The notes below the pieces were generated by a model. It was given only the letters and a program-made list of their open reading frames with translations, was not told the DNA's origin and made no database searches. Below, in pieces: positions 33,866 to 46,170 of a DNA stretch of 64,000 bases. Source of the DNA: Cephalotus follicularis (lineage: Eukaryota > Streptophyta > Magnoliopsida > Oxalidales > Cephalotaceae); assembly GCA_001972305.1 (NCBI GenBank), contig BDDD01006352.1:27338-91337 (forward strand), written 5' to 3'. Both the position numbers and the translations under genes were made by a program. The first letter of the stretch is position 1, and every line of letters starts with the position of its first letter.

Positions 33866-36499
33866 TGTCACACCCCGTTTATAGAAACGCGACAATTAAG
33901 GCGGTAAAGGCAATTAACATATAATACAGCTCATGCGAAAACCATGAAATTTAAAACTTTCCAAGAACAACAGTTGCGGAAGCATCTCAAAACATAAGCC
34001 GTAAACTTGTAACGTGCGTCCCATACCACACGCTACACAAATACAAGTTATCACAGTGTTAATCGCCCGTAAAATGAAGCGTGAATATTACAGTACAGTA
34101 TGAGGTTCTCTCAGAAACAGAACCATAACAATAGTATATCCCGAAACCACATCCACATGGGTTTATTACAAAACAAGGTGATAAACAAAACAGGAATACG
34201 ACGGCTTGATCTTCGTCCTTGCCGACCCAACAGTCTACTGCATAAATCTGTAAAGCAGAGGGTTAGCCTTTGTCCTCACTCGGCTAAGTCATAACAGTAA
34301 ATCGGGGTCAACATAATGCATGTCATGATATGAATGCATAAATGATGCAGTGCAGTGGAGACCCAGTTTATACATATGTGAAAATACGTATATCGGTACA
34401 GTAAAATATCAGTGTTACATATATAAGTAGTATATGTGTACAGTAATAGTGCAGTAGTAACCCGGCCAGGGCTACGTCAACAATCACAGTGATGTTCGCA
34501 AAGGACCAGTAAACAGTACAGTACAGTATGTCCACATAGGACCACAACAGGCAGTATATCCACATAGGACCACAATAACAGTTATAGCGCCGCCAACTCC
34601 TGGCCCCACGCTACACTCCCACTACGGTCCCCACTTCGGGGAACCAAGCGAGGCAACAGTACAGTGAGTCACCCAGCCACGCTCCAGGCCCCTAGGTACA
34701 ACCCTGCCACTAGTCATCGCTGGCAACCTCCGCCATGCAATTAGCAGCTCAAACATAATCACAAGCAATTCACAGAGCAAACAGTGAATTTAAACAGTAA
34801 CAGTACAGTAAACAATAATGATCGATTTGATCAAGAACTGGCAGTCATTTCCCAAAATGTTTCCAAAATTGACAACATTTGAAATTAGGTATTTACAGTA
34901 TAAAATATCAGTAAACTGTTTCAGTAGTGTAACGTGTTTATCCGTTCGGTTGAAAATATGTTATTTGATCAATACATATTTTCATACTCAAAATATCTCA
35001 TTCCGAGTTCATATATGCATTTCTAAAGTATTAACACATTAGAAATTATAAACAATACAAAAACAGTACACAATCAGGCAGTAAACAGTACATATGCAAT
35101 GCATACATATGCTCAAATGCACCCAAATAGGAATTGGGATCATTTCGTATCATTGGATGGAGAACTCTCCAAACAGCAACAAAGACGTCGACGTCTTTCC
35201 CAAAGGCGTCGATGTCTTCCAAGTCGGGCGTCGATGTCTTCCAAGTCAGGCGTCGATGTTCAAGCCTCGGTGTCAACGTGTTCTTTCCACAGAAGACGTC
35301 GATGTCCATTTCTCACACGTCGACGTTCAAGGTCTGGAACCTCAAAACGACAGTGTATCATTTGATGGCGTCGATGTCTTCCTAAAAGGCGTCGATGCCT
35401 TTTCAACAGTGGTCGTCTTCTACCTCACGACTTATCACACAGTGGTTTCAACAATCCACAATCATGCATGACAATAGGTTTTCATGGCAAGAAACCAACA
35501 TGTAGATACTATGAGCATATCTAGCATATCATGGCATCAATCCAGTAACAGTATCAATCCAAGAATTATGCATTTTTATACATTCAGAATTCATAAACCA
35601 TGCATGAATATCAAGCTCGAATTTACAGTATGGCTTTCCCCTACCTTGCTGTTCCAAGTTAGGAACTGGAAAGTTCACCTCTTTTAGTAATCCACGAAGT
35701 CACTTGAGTCCCCAGGTATGGCTTAGAAGCTCCCTAGTTCATCCTAGCAGTTGGTGTGCAAGCTCCAAGCTTCTTTGCTCAACAATGGTGGCACCCACAC
35801 ACTCACTGTTTTATTCTCTCTCTTTCTTCTGGTGTTTTAAAACGAGAGAGATAAGTGGGGAGGGTCATCTTTATGCAGAAGGCTCCCCCCCCGACATTCA
35901 TCTCCTGGCATGTAATGGCCATGTTCATAATCTCTCCCATTTTCCTTCATTCTGCATTTCTTTTGTATTCTTTAACTATTCTTTGCTTTGCAGGTAGTAG
36001 GTGAGGATTCCTTTGCATGTTCCATGTGAGGAGCATGCTCGGAGCATTCCTGGCAACACACCCATATGCACAACACGTCACAAGGCACTTGAAAAGGCGT
36101 CTGGTAAAGCCTCCAAACAAACCCCCCTCGCATGTTACTCTGCCGACGAAGAACGTGATGGCCATTCTTACAAAGGCATCGACGTCATTTCTTAGACGTC
36201 GATGTCTTTTGTCCTTTCGTAAGAAGGTGTCGATGCCTTCTCTCAAAGTCGACGTGTATGCCCATGCAATCACGTGTACTTCAAACCCAAAAGGCATCGA
36301 CGTCTTTTCAAAAGGCGTCGATGTCTTTGTCCCAAAACAACGCCGTTTCCAGCCTTAACATACTCATTCCATTCCCAAGTCCATAAATAGGGTTTGCAAG
36401 CATCCTTTTAATCCAAAAGCTCAACATTCTCATTAACTCAAGTTTAATGGTTACATCATAAATTGAATTATTACATATAGGAAAATACCGGGTGTTACA
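33866..36499 (-). mobile_element. TE-I: solo LTR inserted in the TE-B 3' LTR
   Basis: A 2.63-kb LTR in minus orientation. The plus strand starts TGTCACACCCCG and ends CCGGGTGTTACA, with TATAT on both sides. Its terminal 150 bases resemble the reversed TE-D LTR (GCAATTAACATATAA, TTTAAAACTTTCCA, GCGGAAGCA), so TE-I is a distant relative of TE-D. It carries two clusters of GACGTCGACGTC-type motifs (35170-35400 and 36170-36330). The perfect target duplication and the clean ends make this a younger layer than TE-B. Confidence 0.9.
35170..36330. repeat. GGCGTCGAYGTCTT motif clusters in TE-I
   Basis: About twelve copies at 35180-35400 and six or more at 36170-36325 of GGCGTCGATGTCTT or ACGTCGACGTC, typically 15-30 bp apart. 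Confidence 0.8.
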
Positions 36500-37727
36500 T
36501 ATATTGTTCACTACATGGCATAGTATTTGATGGTTATATTTGTTACATGCATAGCATATTGCTACCCTGTTGCATGCACGACATATCGTTACATTGTTGC
36601 ATTGCATGGCATATAGTATAGCCTTCTGCCATATGGATACAGTACAATTAAGGAACGTATATGGAATGGTCGTGGAATGGTTATGGAACGTACGACTATG
36701 GATCGTGCAGTGATGGACTGAATGGTCGTGGATTGTATGGTTACGGATCGAAGGGTTATGGATCGTAAGGTTACGGATCGAAGGGTTATGGATTTGCAAG
36801 ATTGTGGTTAAGGGTTTGTATAGTTACGGAATGGATATTGTATGGTTATTGTTATGGTAGGGGATGATAATGGAATTGTGTTGGAGTCGTATGGATGCGG
36901 TTAGTGAATGGTGCCAATAGTCGTATGGATGCGGTTAGTGAATGGTGCCAACGAAAATGGCATGGTTCTAGGTTCTAGTTCTCATAGCATGGTTTATATC
37001 GATTGTCATACATGCATCTCTCATATGTCATACTTATCTGATGCACTCCTACATGTACCTTGCATATGTGTATCCTACACAACCTTCGGGTTGCTGACCC
37101 ATTGCATTGTATTGTAATATAATGGGTCAGGTTCAGGTCCAAGTATCGCGCAGCAGTGATCAGCCGGGATAAATCGCAGGGTAAGGATCTGCATCTCCTC
37201 TGACCTACTTTGTATAAATATGCTAATTGTAAATGGGCTGATATTGAATATGGATGTATAAGACTTGTTATGTATAAGAGACAAATCTAAGATGTGTAAA
37301 ACATGTTTTATTTCTGTATTTGACCAGTCGGTTTATGGCAGTGCTAGATTTATATGTGCATTGATGTAAAGGATATGGATGGGTCTTGTTATTGTGATTA
37401 TTGATGAGATGAGTTGTGGTTGTTGAGGGCTGAGCCCATATATATATAAATTGCTGATTCCTCCTTCGGGAGTGTGGAAATATAAACTATGTTTTCTTTA
37501 CCGGGGGATATAGTCCGATAAACGAATACTTCATGCCAAAATTTTAGGAGATTTTAAGAGTTAGAATATATTCAATATGATTCTTCCGCTTGTATGACTT
37601 TGATTTAAAGCTTTATATATATATAGTACTTTTGGAGGTTGACATATGATATGAATGGATGGTTTGAATGGAAGATATTTCACGCGTCGAGTCGTGGGGT
37701 TTTACCCTCGCGGTTCGGGGCGTGACA

Positions 37728-37981
37728 GACAAAGTGTGTGTGAAGGCATAGAAATTGAAGAACAAATCAAATATTCAAGGATATTTTTTTATGGAATTGA
37801 AACAATAACAATCTAGGCTTTTATCTTACCTAAAACCTTGAAGAGTTTAGCTACTAAACATTGTAAAACAAACTAGAATTGATAAAGAAGAAAATAGGGT
37901 TTCTACCAGCCTCTCCTTGGTTTTGGCCGACCTTTTTGTATTTATACCTGTAAGATTGATTAAAAATGGAAATAACACAAC
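37728..37981 (-). mobile_element. TE-F continuation
   Basis: Sequence continuing TE-F after TE-B, up to the insertion of the TE-C-type composite. It is repeated at 44794-45050, which reveals the small tandem duplication described in the findings. Confidence 0.6.
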
Positions 37982-38419
37982 TGTAATATCCCGTTTTTCC
38001 GTATAGAATTTTTGGACCTTTTCGATTTGTTTCGTGTGGGCTGTCGATTTTTTTTTCGGTTTGTGGACTGCCCATTTTTCGGTTTGTTTTGCTTTTGGCT
38101 AGGCTAAGCGGGTTTTGGCCTTAGCCTAGTGGGTTTTGATATTAATTCCATGAATAAATAAAATAATTTTTGGCTTTTTACTTATGTGTTAAAAACCATT
38201 TCTGCATTTTAATAATCAAAAACCCTATTTTACATTAAATTTCTCTTTCTCTCTCCCACTCTCTCCCTCTCTCCCGCCACCCTCTCTCCCTCTCTCTCTC
38301 CTTCTGCCGCTGTCACCGGCGTCGGTAGCGATATGGCACCGACGAAGGCACCGGTCGAACCCCCATGATCTCCTGAGTCCACCGGACCCAACCCCTGCAC
38401 CGGCCAACGGCTCCATCGG
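37982..38419 (+). repeat. TE-C-type LTR, first 438 bp (diverged copy)
   Basis: It starts TGTAATATCCCG and follows the TE-C LTR with many substitutions through the TCTC-rich tract. It breaks off where the TE-D half begins. Confidence 0.8.
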
Positions 38420-39943
38420 CCAAACACATTTTCACAATCCTTTTGGAAACCATTTTCGAAACACTAATGATTTTAATAAACCATTCACATTTTCACAAGG
38501 TTTTGGAAGCCATTTTTACAATCCTTGAGAATACGTATATATCTCAAAACATACATTTCACACAAAGTAATGATTTATATAAATCACATTTGCACTTCCA
38601 AAAAGGGGTAAAACGTTTCACAATCATCAATAACCAACTCGAAACACAGTCTAACACAGTACAATATGCATATATATGCTCACAATGCAAAACGGTCCCA
38701 ACCAGTCAGCTGTTTCTCACTGACAGTCGGCTGTTCTCCTTCAACAGTCGGTTGTCCCACACTTGGCAGTCTGCTGCCCTTTACCAACAGTCGGCTGTCC
38801 CATGCCAACAGTCGGCTGCCCTCCTTGGTAGTCGGCTGTCCCTCTCTTAGCAGTCGACTACCCTCTCCAGGCAGTTGGCTGGTCCAAAACAATACACATT
38901 CCTTGTTGCCACCTGTCCCAGCAGGCCTGGTAGGGTGACACGTGGACAGTCGGCTGTACCCAAAACAGTCGGCTGTACCACCACATAGTCGGTTGCCTTC
39001 CTTGGCAGTCGGCTACACAATCAACTGGAAGAAACCTGCAATTCCAGGCACAATCAGTCAACTGGCTCCAATGCCCAGTCGGCTGTTCTCCTTGGACAGT
39101 CGACTGCTAGCCTTGGACAGTCGGCTGTCCTCCCTGGACAGTCGACTGCCCCTACGGGCAGTGCCCAAAAACAGCAGCAAAACACACACTTAAATCCACA
39201 TTTAAACCATTCCAAACCACAATCACTATCACCACAACACATATTCATGCTTCTATCACAATATCACATATGCATTTCACTCATAACATCATTATAAATG
39301 ACTTTGAATCACAAATATAGCTTTCCCCTACCTTAGAACTCCAAGTTAGGAGTTGCAATCCACCTCTTTAAGTCCTAGATCCGAGGTCCTTGCACCTCCA
39401 AACGCGTCCAGTAGCCTTCCACGGGTTCGGTTCCTCCACTGGTCCGATCTCCAAGCTAACGGTTCAACACCAATCTCCGTATGTCCACAACACACACACA
39501 CACACTTTCACTCTCAAACTCACCTCCAAACACACTTGAATCACATAGGAAGATGGAGATTGAGGAGAGGAAGTTGTGTTTTTATCAAGGAGACCCGGCC
39601 CCTCCCTCTGCCTTATGTCCACAAATGCCAAAACACCCACTTTTCACCACTTCAAGGCTGACAGCACGTGGCTGTCTGGCGCATGGCAGTCGAATGTTTC
39701 TGCCGACACTACCACCAGCTGGCTGCCTCCTCACAGCAGCTGGCTGCCACCTTCACCAGGGGAGTCCAGTCAGCTGCCTCCATATGGCAGTCGGCTGCCC
39801 CCTGTACCAAAAACACACTAACACACTTTTTCTTGCAACTTTTACCACACCAAAGGGGAAAACACAATTCTCATTAATTCCACGTATAAAATTACATTAA
39901 AAAAATGCAATATTACACCGTAATGAAAATCCCGGGCGTTACA
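38420..39943 (-). mobile_element. Reversed TE-D LTR, LTR-start half
   Basis: It runs from within the 69-bp tandem repeat of TE-D to the LTR start (GGGCGTTACA on the plus strand) and includes CAGTCGGCTG arrays (38700-39150 and 39680-39800). Its other half is at 49796-51238. Confidence 0.85.
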
Positions 39944-40021
39944 GATATGGCGCGTTCCGTCTGGATAATCTGTTTGCTTGTTTAGATTTCGGGACGAAAT
40001 CTTTTTTAAGGGGGGTGAAAA
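39944..40021 (+). mobile_element. TE-C interior tail with polypurine tract
   Basis: It matches the last 80 bases of the TE-C interior at 53660-53751 (GATATGGCGCGTTCCGTC, then TTTCGGGACGAAATC, then AAGGGGGGTGAAAA). Confidence 0.85.
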
Positions 40022-42890
40022 TGTAATATCCCATTTTTCCGTATAAAATTTTTGGGCTTTTCGATTTGTTTCGTGTGGGCTGTCGATTTTGTTTCGGTTT
40101 GTGGACTGCCCATTTTTCGGTTTGTTTTGCTTTTGGCTAGGCTAAGCGGGTTTTGGCCTTAGCCTAGTGGGTTTTGATATTGAGTCCATGATTAAATAAA
40201 ATAATTTTGGCTTTTTATTTTTGTGTTAAAACCATTTCAGCATTGTAAAAACAAAAGAAAACCCTATTTTGTATTAAAAAATTATTTCTCTCCCACTCTC
40301 TCTCTTTCTCTCTCCCGGCCACCCACCCTCTCTCTCCCATTCTCTCTCTCACCTCCACTGATGTCACCGGCGTTGGTACCGATATGGCACTGACGAAGGC
40401 ACCGGTCGAACCCCCATGAGGTCCTGAGTCCACCGCACCCAACCCCTGCACCGGCCGACGTCCCCACCGGCATGCGCGACGTCTTCTCTTCCCGCATCTG
40501 TCGAGCGCCATAGCTCCGTCTCCGGTGATCGTCATGACAAGCCAAGGTCATATTCGGCATCCTGGCGACGAGAGGAAGCGAACCCGACCAGCCCCGACCC
40601 TTGGCGATGCCGGAAAAGCAGATCGGCGCAAAGTCCAGCCGTGGTCAAAGGCGTTCCTTCCGGCCAAACGCGGCGTATTCATTGCAAACACGCCTTGGAT
40701 ATGGAATTACCGGCCTCAAACGCTCCAGATCAGCCCCTTTTGCATCTGAGCGGTGACGCGTGACAGACACGCGCCGGCCAGCGCTGGCGGGTGAGCCCAC
40801 GCGCGGCTGTCTCCAGCGACATGTTTTCGGACAGTTTTCCGACTCCGTTCTCTGCATACGTGTGATCCGCTCTGTTTCTGCGATGTGATTATGGCTCTGT
40901 GCTTCGTTTCGACTGCTTTCGGTAAACTCTGAACCTTACTCCGTTAAATTCTGTTTTCGATTGAATTATGTATTTATGTAATCGTTTTAAGATATTATGA
41001 GCTGAACTAGTATTATGATTCGTAATTGGATGAATTGGACAAATTGGACTTGCCTTAGTGAATTCAAAATTATGTTTAGATGAGACTTCTGCGAATTGGA
41101 CGTATTAAACCTATTGTTAGGTTATATGGTCAAGAACAGTGTACAATGACCCATGAGTTGAGGTTTGATTTTATTTTAAGTCCTTACGAGAACAATTGTA
41201 TTTTTGTTAGATGTTTGCAACAACCGAGGAGTGGTCTAGAGAAGTCTCAATACATATTCTTGAGGTTGTTTTGGTGACTGAATGAGGTACGAACTTCTAT
41301 CGTTCCTTGGCTATCTGGTTATCAAACTAAAAATCCGTTTTATTCTATGATCTCATTTTATAGACTTGGTTATGTTTTAACGTACGGATGTTTTCGTTCT
41401 TTGGCTATCTTTCTGATTTGATCGTAATAAATTCAGTTTCTGTTTTGGAAGTACGGATTTTATCGTTCTTGGGCTATCCAATTTATTTGAAATAAACCCA
41501 GTTTTATAAGCATGTTCCTTTGGATTTTATGAACTTTGTTATGTTTCGGGTTTTGACACGTTCTGGAACTAAAGTCAGTTTTGACATTTTTACGAAATTA
41601 AATGTTCTGACTTTATATATGCTCAGTTATGCTTTGTTTATGAAATGCTATGCGATCATCTCTTTTATGGTGAATTAAAATGAGTTGATTTCTGATTGTG
41701 AAAACGTTCGGATTTCTTCATTTTTGGGTCATTATCCTCCGATTTTATTGAATTGAATTCAGATATGTTTTCGTACGGATTCTCCTTTCTTTGGGTTCTC
41801 TATCGGTTTATTTAAAATAAACTCGGATTATGTTTTAGTACGGATGTTCTGTTCTTTGGCTATCTGATTTTATTGGAACTGTTCCGTTTTACTTTTATGA
41901 TTAAATTACGGATTCTTCGTTCCTTGACATATTCTTACTAGTTGAGTTCTGTTTGAGCTTAAACACAGAATCTGGTTTTGTTATCACTCGGTTTTATGAA
42001 TATGCTTCCGTTTGGTTTATGAATTCTGTATATTTGGGTTTTTGGAAGTAAAGTCATTTGATATTTTATGAAGTAAATATTCTGACTTTATGAAATCAAT
42101 TGTGATGTGTTTACGAAATGATATGCAATCACCTCTTTACTGTGAAATTAAATGAGTTGATTTTTTTCTGATTATGAAAGTATGTGAAACTATATCGTTT
42201 GAGTACAATTTATGGTAATGGTTTGGGAAACGTTTTTCTTTTAGAATGATTTGATGAAATCATGTTTTTGGAAATGGTGAAATACTGAGCTTTTTCTATA
42301 ACCACCTATGGGGGTACCATAGGCATGCTGTGAGCCTGGCACGGGGGCATGACACTTTCCGTAACGGTGTGATTCGTTTATGGCGTCTCTCAGGGATATC
42401 CGTAGATCAGATTTGGGATAAAGGCGTATGGATCGATTCTATTTATATGTTTTGGGATATGGGAATTGTATGTATAGTGCCGTACACTACAATTCTATTT
42501 GGCAATGTGGAATTAGCTACTCCCTTGCAACTATGTGTTTCTGATATGTTATGGGTTTTGGTGCTCAGTTATGGAACCTATGTTTGGGAAAGATATGCTT
42601 TATATTTTCAAAGTATGGAACTTATGTTTTGAAAGGTTTCGTGTATGTTTTGAAAGTTATGGAACCTACGTTTTGGAAAGGTATGCTTTATGTTTTCAAA
42701 GCTATGAACTTGGTTATATGTTTTACTATGGACGTTTACAAAGCATGTTTTAAACTATTTTTCTTGCTTAAGATTTATGCTTTTAAAGTACTTTTGAAAT
42801 CTTACTGCTTTTAAATTATCGTTTAACGTTTACTGCTTTGTTTTGTTCTGTAATCTGTTTGTTTTATACTATTCAGAAACTGTTTGATGT
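40022..42890 (+). repeat. TE-C 3' LTR, first 2.87 kb
   Basis: It starts TGTAATATCCC after a polypurine tract. It matches 53752-56615, including a TCTC-rich tract followed by a GC-rich block (40330-40860), and seven TACGG...TTCTTGG units (41290-41950). From about 40200 to 42026 I see no differences from 53918-55744. Confidence 0.85.
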
Positions 42891-44603
42891 CCTTCTTTCT
42901 TTGCTATCTTTCTGATTTTATTTGAGATAATTTCAGATTCTGTATCTGGTATGGATCCCCTTTCTTGGTTATCATCGATCGGTTTTGATTGAATAAACCT
43001 GTTTTATTGCCTAATGGATATGTATGAACACTATCACTCTTGGGCTATCTGATTTTATCGAACGAAAATCAGCTTTGTTTTTATGCTATGTTCTTTCGGT
43101 TTATGAACTCGGTCATGTTTTATGGTTTCGATATGTTTCGAAAATAAAGTCGTTTTTTGACATTTTATGAAATTTGAATGTTCTCGACTTTATTATTCTT
43201 ATGCTATGATATGTTATGAAATATGTTATGATCATCTCTTTTATGGTGGAAATAAATGAGTTGATTTACGATTATGAAATGCACGTTATGATATCGTTTG
43301 TTAACGATTTTTGAACATGTTTCGAAAAAGCATGTTTATATGTGTTTTTAAATTGATTTTGATAAATCAATATTTTCGAAATGACTGAGTATTGTACCCA
43401 CCTATGGGGCGTACCATAGGAATGTCGTAGGCCTGGCACGGGGACATGACACTTCTGTAGCAGTGTGATTAGTCTACGGCGTCTCTGAATGTTATGAATA
43501 AATCTCATGAGGTGGATTTATGGATCCGCTTTGTGATAGAGGCGTATGAATCGATTCTAGTATATGATATGTGATATGATATGATATGTTATGAGAATTG
43601 ATATGTGTAGTGCCGTACACTTCAATTCTAGTTGGCATGTGGAATTAGCTACTCCCTTGCTATATGTGTTCCGATATGTGATATGTGGCTCAGTATGGAA
43701 CTTATGTTTTGAAAAGTTTGACATACGTTTTCAAAGTTATGGATTTGGTTTTTATGAAAGTTCATATGCGATTTCAAAGAATGTTTAAACTAATTTATTG
43801 CTTAAGATTTCTGTTTTGAGTTAACTTTGAAATCTTACTGCTTTAAAATTATCGTTATCGTTTCCTGTTTGTTTTGTTTTATTCCGTAATCTGGTTATTT
43901 CGTACTGTTCAGAAACTGTTTTCTTTTGTTCCGTAAATTGTTCTATTCTGTTTCGTAGAGTGTTTCGTTTCGTAAAATGTCTTGTATTGCATCGTGTTTG
44001 TTTCAGATAATGTATTGAGCATGATATTGTTTTGTTTCGGATACCGTTTCGTTTTGGTAAACTGCTTTTTTCGGATACAGTTTTATTTCGTTTTGTTATG
44101 ATTCGTAACTATTCTGTTTTGTTTCATAACTATTCTGTTTTGATTCGTATCTGTTTTGATTCGTAATTATGTTGTTTCGTAATTGATTTGTTTCATAAAC
44201 TGTTCGTAAATTGTTTTATGATTCTATATCTGTACTGAGGTTTTCTCAGCCGCGTTTTTGTTTTCCATGCGGTAGGTTTTCAGGGACAGCATGGGCAAGT
44301 GTGATGAGAGAGTTACCCTATGTTAGAGGATCATCTAGGAGTTTGATATGGTTATGTTTTTAGTAGTGTTATGGTCGTGTATAGGCCAGTTATCTAAACA
44401 GTATTGTGATTTTGGTTTATGACAAAGTTTTCAGATTATGTTTCAGATTCAGTTTATGTTCCATGATGATACATGTTTTCAGATTTTTAGAACCACCACG
44501 TATTGATTAAGATTAAGATCTTTGATATATTTTTAGTTCAGCTTTGTGTGACACACCGATCCCGAATCGGGAGTGATCCCGGTTCCGAATCGGGGGTGTT
44601 ACA
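42891..44603 (+). repeat. Diverged TE-C-type LTR, last 1.7 kb
   Basis: The sequence jumps back to an earlier position of the LTR and repeats the later modules in a more diverged form (TTCTTGG units, the GGCGTACCATAGG block near 43400, CTCAGCCGCG near 44245), ending CGGGGGTGTTACA at the TE-F junction. Confidence 0.75.
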
Positions 44604-46170
44604 ACAACCCTATTTACAAAAATCCAAAAAAAATCTAACTTTATATTTCTGCTGCAGAAGAAGACATAGACGCTTTTGCTTGAAGACATCGACGCATTTT
44701 GGAGGTTGACATATGATATGAATGGATGGTTTGAACGGAAGATATCTCACGCGTCGAGTCGTGGGGGTTTACCCTCACGGTTCGGGGCGTGACAGACAAA
44801 GTGTGAGTGAAGGCAGAGAAATTGAAGAACAAATCATATATTCAAGGATTTTTATTGATGGAATTTAAACGATAATGATCTAGGCTTTGTTCTTCCCTAA
44901 AACCTTGAAGAGTTTAGCTACTAAACATTGTAAAACAAACTAGAATTGATAAAGACGAAAATTGGGTTTCTACCAGCCTCTCCTTGATTTTGCCTGGCCT
45001 TTTTGTATTTATACATGTAAGATTGATTCAAAACAGAAATAACACAACCCTATTTACAAAAATCCAAAAGAAATCTAACTTTATATTTCTGCTGCAGAAG
45101 AAGACGTCGACGCTTTTGTTTGAAGACATCGACGCGTTTTGGTCCCAAAATCTACAGGTCGAATTTGCCCAAAGACATCGATGCGTTTAGCGAAAGACAT
45201 CGATGTCTTTCTTATAGCATTTGAAGGTAAGCTGCAATCTTAGAAAGGACATCGATCCGTACCAAAAGACGTCGATGTGTTTACTATAAACCTTGAAAAG
45301 ACATCGACCCTTATGAAAGACATCAACGCTTTTCACTCTGTTTCTGTAGAATTTGTCAATTCTTCTCTCTTTACTCTTTCAAACTCCAATTTGCACAACT
45401 TTTTGTAATATTCATGCATTCTGGCTCTTTTGCTTTTGTACCTGAAAATCAATATAACACAACCAAAGTAGTCTATTCCAAACATAAAAATACCACAAAT
45501 ATACCATTAAAAATAACATATTTTTATGCTAAACAAATACCCCCACACTTAAACGTTGCTTGTCCTCAAGCAAACCAAATAGAAAGCTAAAACAAGAAAA
45601 CACACACAAACACCAAAAATAAAAACTGAAAACACAAACAAGAACATAAACAAAAACCTAACTCACTTTCGTAGGAATCACGATTGCATTTAGCTTATGC
45701 AACAGGCCGTTAAACCCCTAGGTCGCCCTAGTGGACGAGTTTTGTCTCGTGAGTGTTTTCCAAACGAATAAACACACAAAATTCAGTTCATCAAAACTTT
45801 CAAAACAAGCAAAATGTATCTATACTCAAAAGTTCATAGAACACCCCCGTACTTGAATTTTATTATCTCGTTCCAAGTTCTAGAATCAAAACACATCTCA
45901 ATTAAAGAGGTTTTAGCAAATTATTTTATTAGTCCACCATTAATGACCAATCAAGTTATGCATTCGTAGCAACACAAAACCCCATTTCAGAGTTAGACAA
46001 AAGAACTTTAGCATTCACATATATACATATATATTTTTTTCTTTCTTTTTGCTGTCTTTTCATTGAACATATTCTTCCACTCTTTTCCATATAAAATGTC
46101 ATGGATGGAGAAAACACCAGACACTCAAAGTACTAAGTAGCTTCAGATTTAGCAATTCGCACATAATAAT
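44604..46170 (-). mobile_element. TE-F continuation with a duplicated TE-B LTR end
   Basis: 44604-44699 continues TE-F. 44700-44793 is the last 94 bases of a TE-B LTR ending GGGGCGTGACA. From 44794 TE-F restarts at the same base as at 37728 and runs to 46170. Minus-strand reading near 45540-45600 gives CTTGAGGACAAGCAACG-TTTAAGTGTGGGGG, a phrase known from the region near the 3' end of Tat/Athila-type gypsy elements. A GACGTCGACGC cluster lies at 45105-45335. Confidence 0.55.

Larger units (their letters stand above)
26829..37727 (+). mobile_element. TE-B: complete non-autonomous LTR element (LARD-like) with nested TE-I
   Basis: Both ends and both flanks are visible. LTR 26829-30669, interior 30670-31221, LTR 31222-37727, flanked by GACAA at 26824-26828 and again at 37728-37732. 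Corrected for the TE-I insertion the right LTR is about 3.87 kb, close to the left one (3.84 kb). The two LTRs align along their whole length with many scattered differences, so the insertion is not recent. The 552-bp interior has a primer site and polypurine tract but no enzymes, so it must have been moved by another element's proteins. The element looks structurally whole apart from the nested LTR. Confidence 0.9.
31222..37727 (+). repeat. TE-B 3' LTR, interrupted by TE-I
   Basis: It starts TGTAATGCCCGG and ends GGGGCGTGACA. It has the same module order as the 5' LTR. TE-I occupies 33866-36499, after which the LTR resumes exactly where it stopped. Confidence 0.9.
37982..44603 (+). mobile_element. 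Composite TE-C-type insertion in TE-F
   Basis: Outer ends TGTAATATCCC and CGGGGGTGTTACA are flanked by ACAAC on both sides (37977-37981 and 44604-44608), and TE-F reads on continuously, so the outer borders are one insertion. The first 440 bases and the last 1.7 kb are a diverged TE-C relative. The middle (38420 to about 42890) is a block of half a reversed TE-D LTR, a TE-C interior tail and most of a TE-C LTR. The composite is heavily rearranged. Confidence 0.7.

Noticed and set aside
34100-36358. Open frames over the TE-I motif clusters
   Set aside because: Three frames are open at once across the GTCGAC clusters, which is typical of a stop-poor repeat and not of a gene.
40215-40857. Arg/Gly-rich open frames in the GC-rich block of the TE-C LTR, identical at 53933-54575
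   Set aside because: Open on both strands because the block is GC-rich, and identical only because the two LTR segments are identical. The likely role is leader or promoter sequence.
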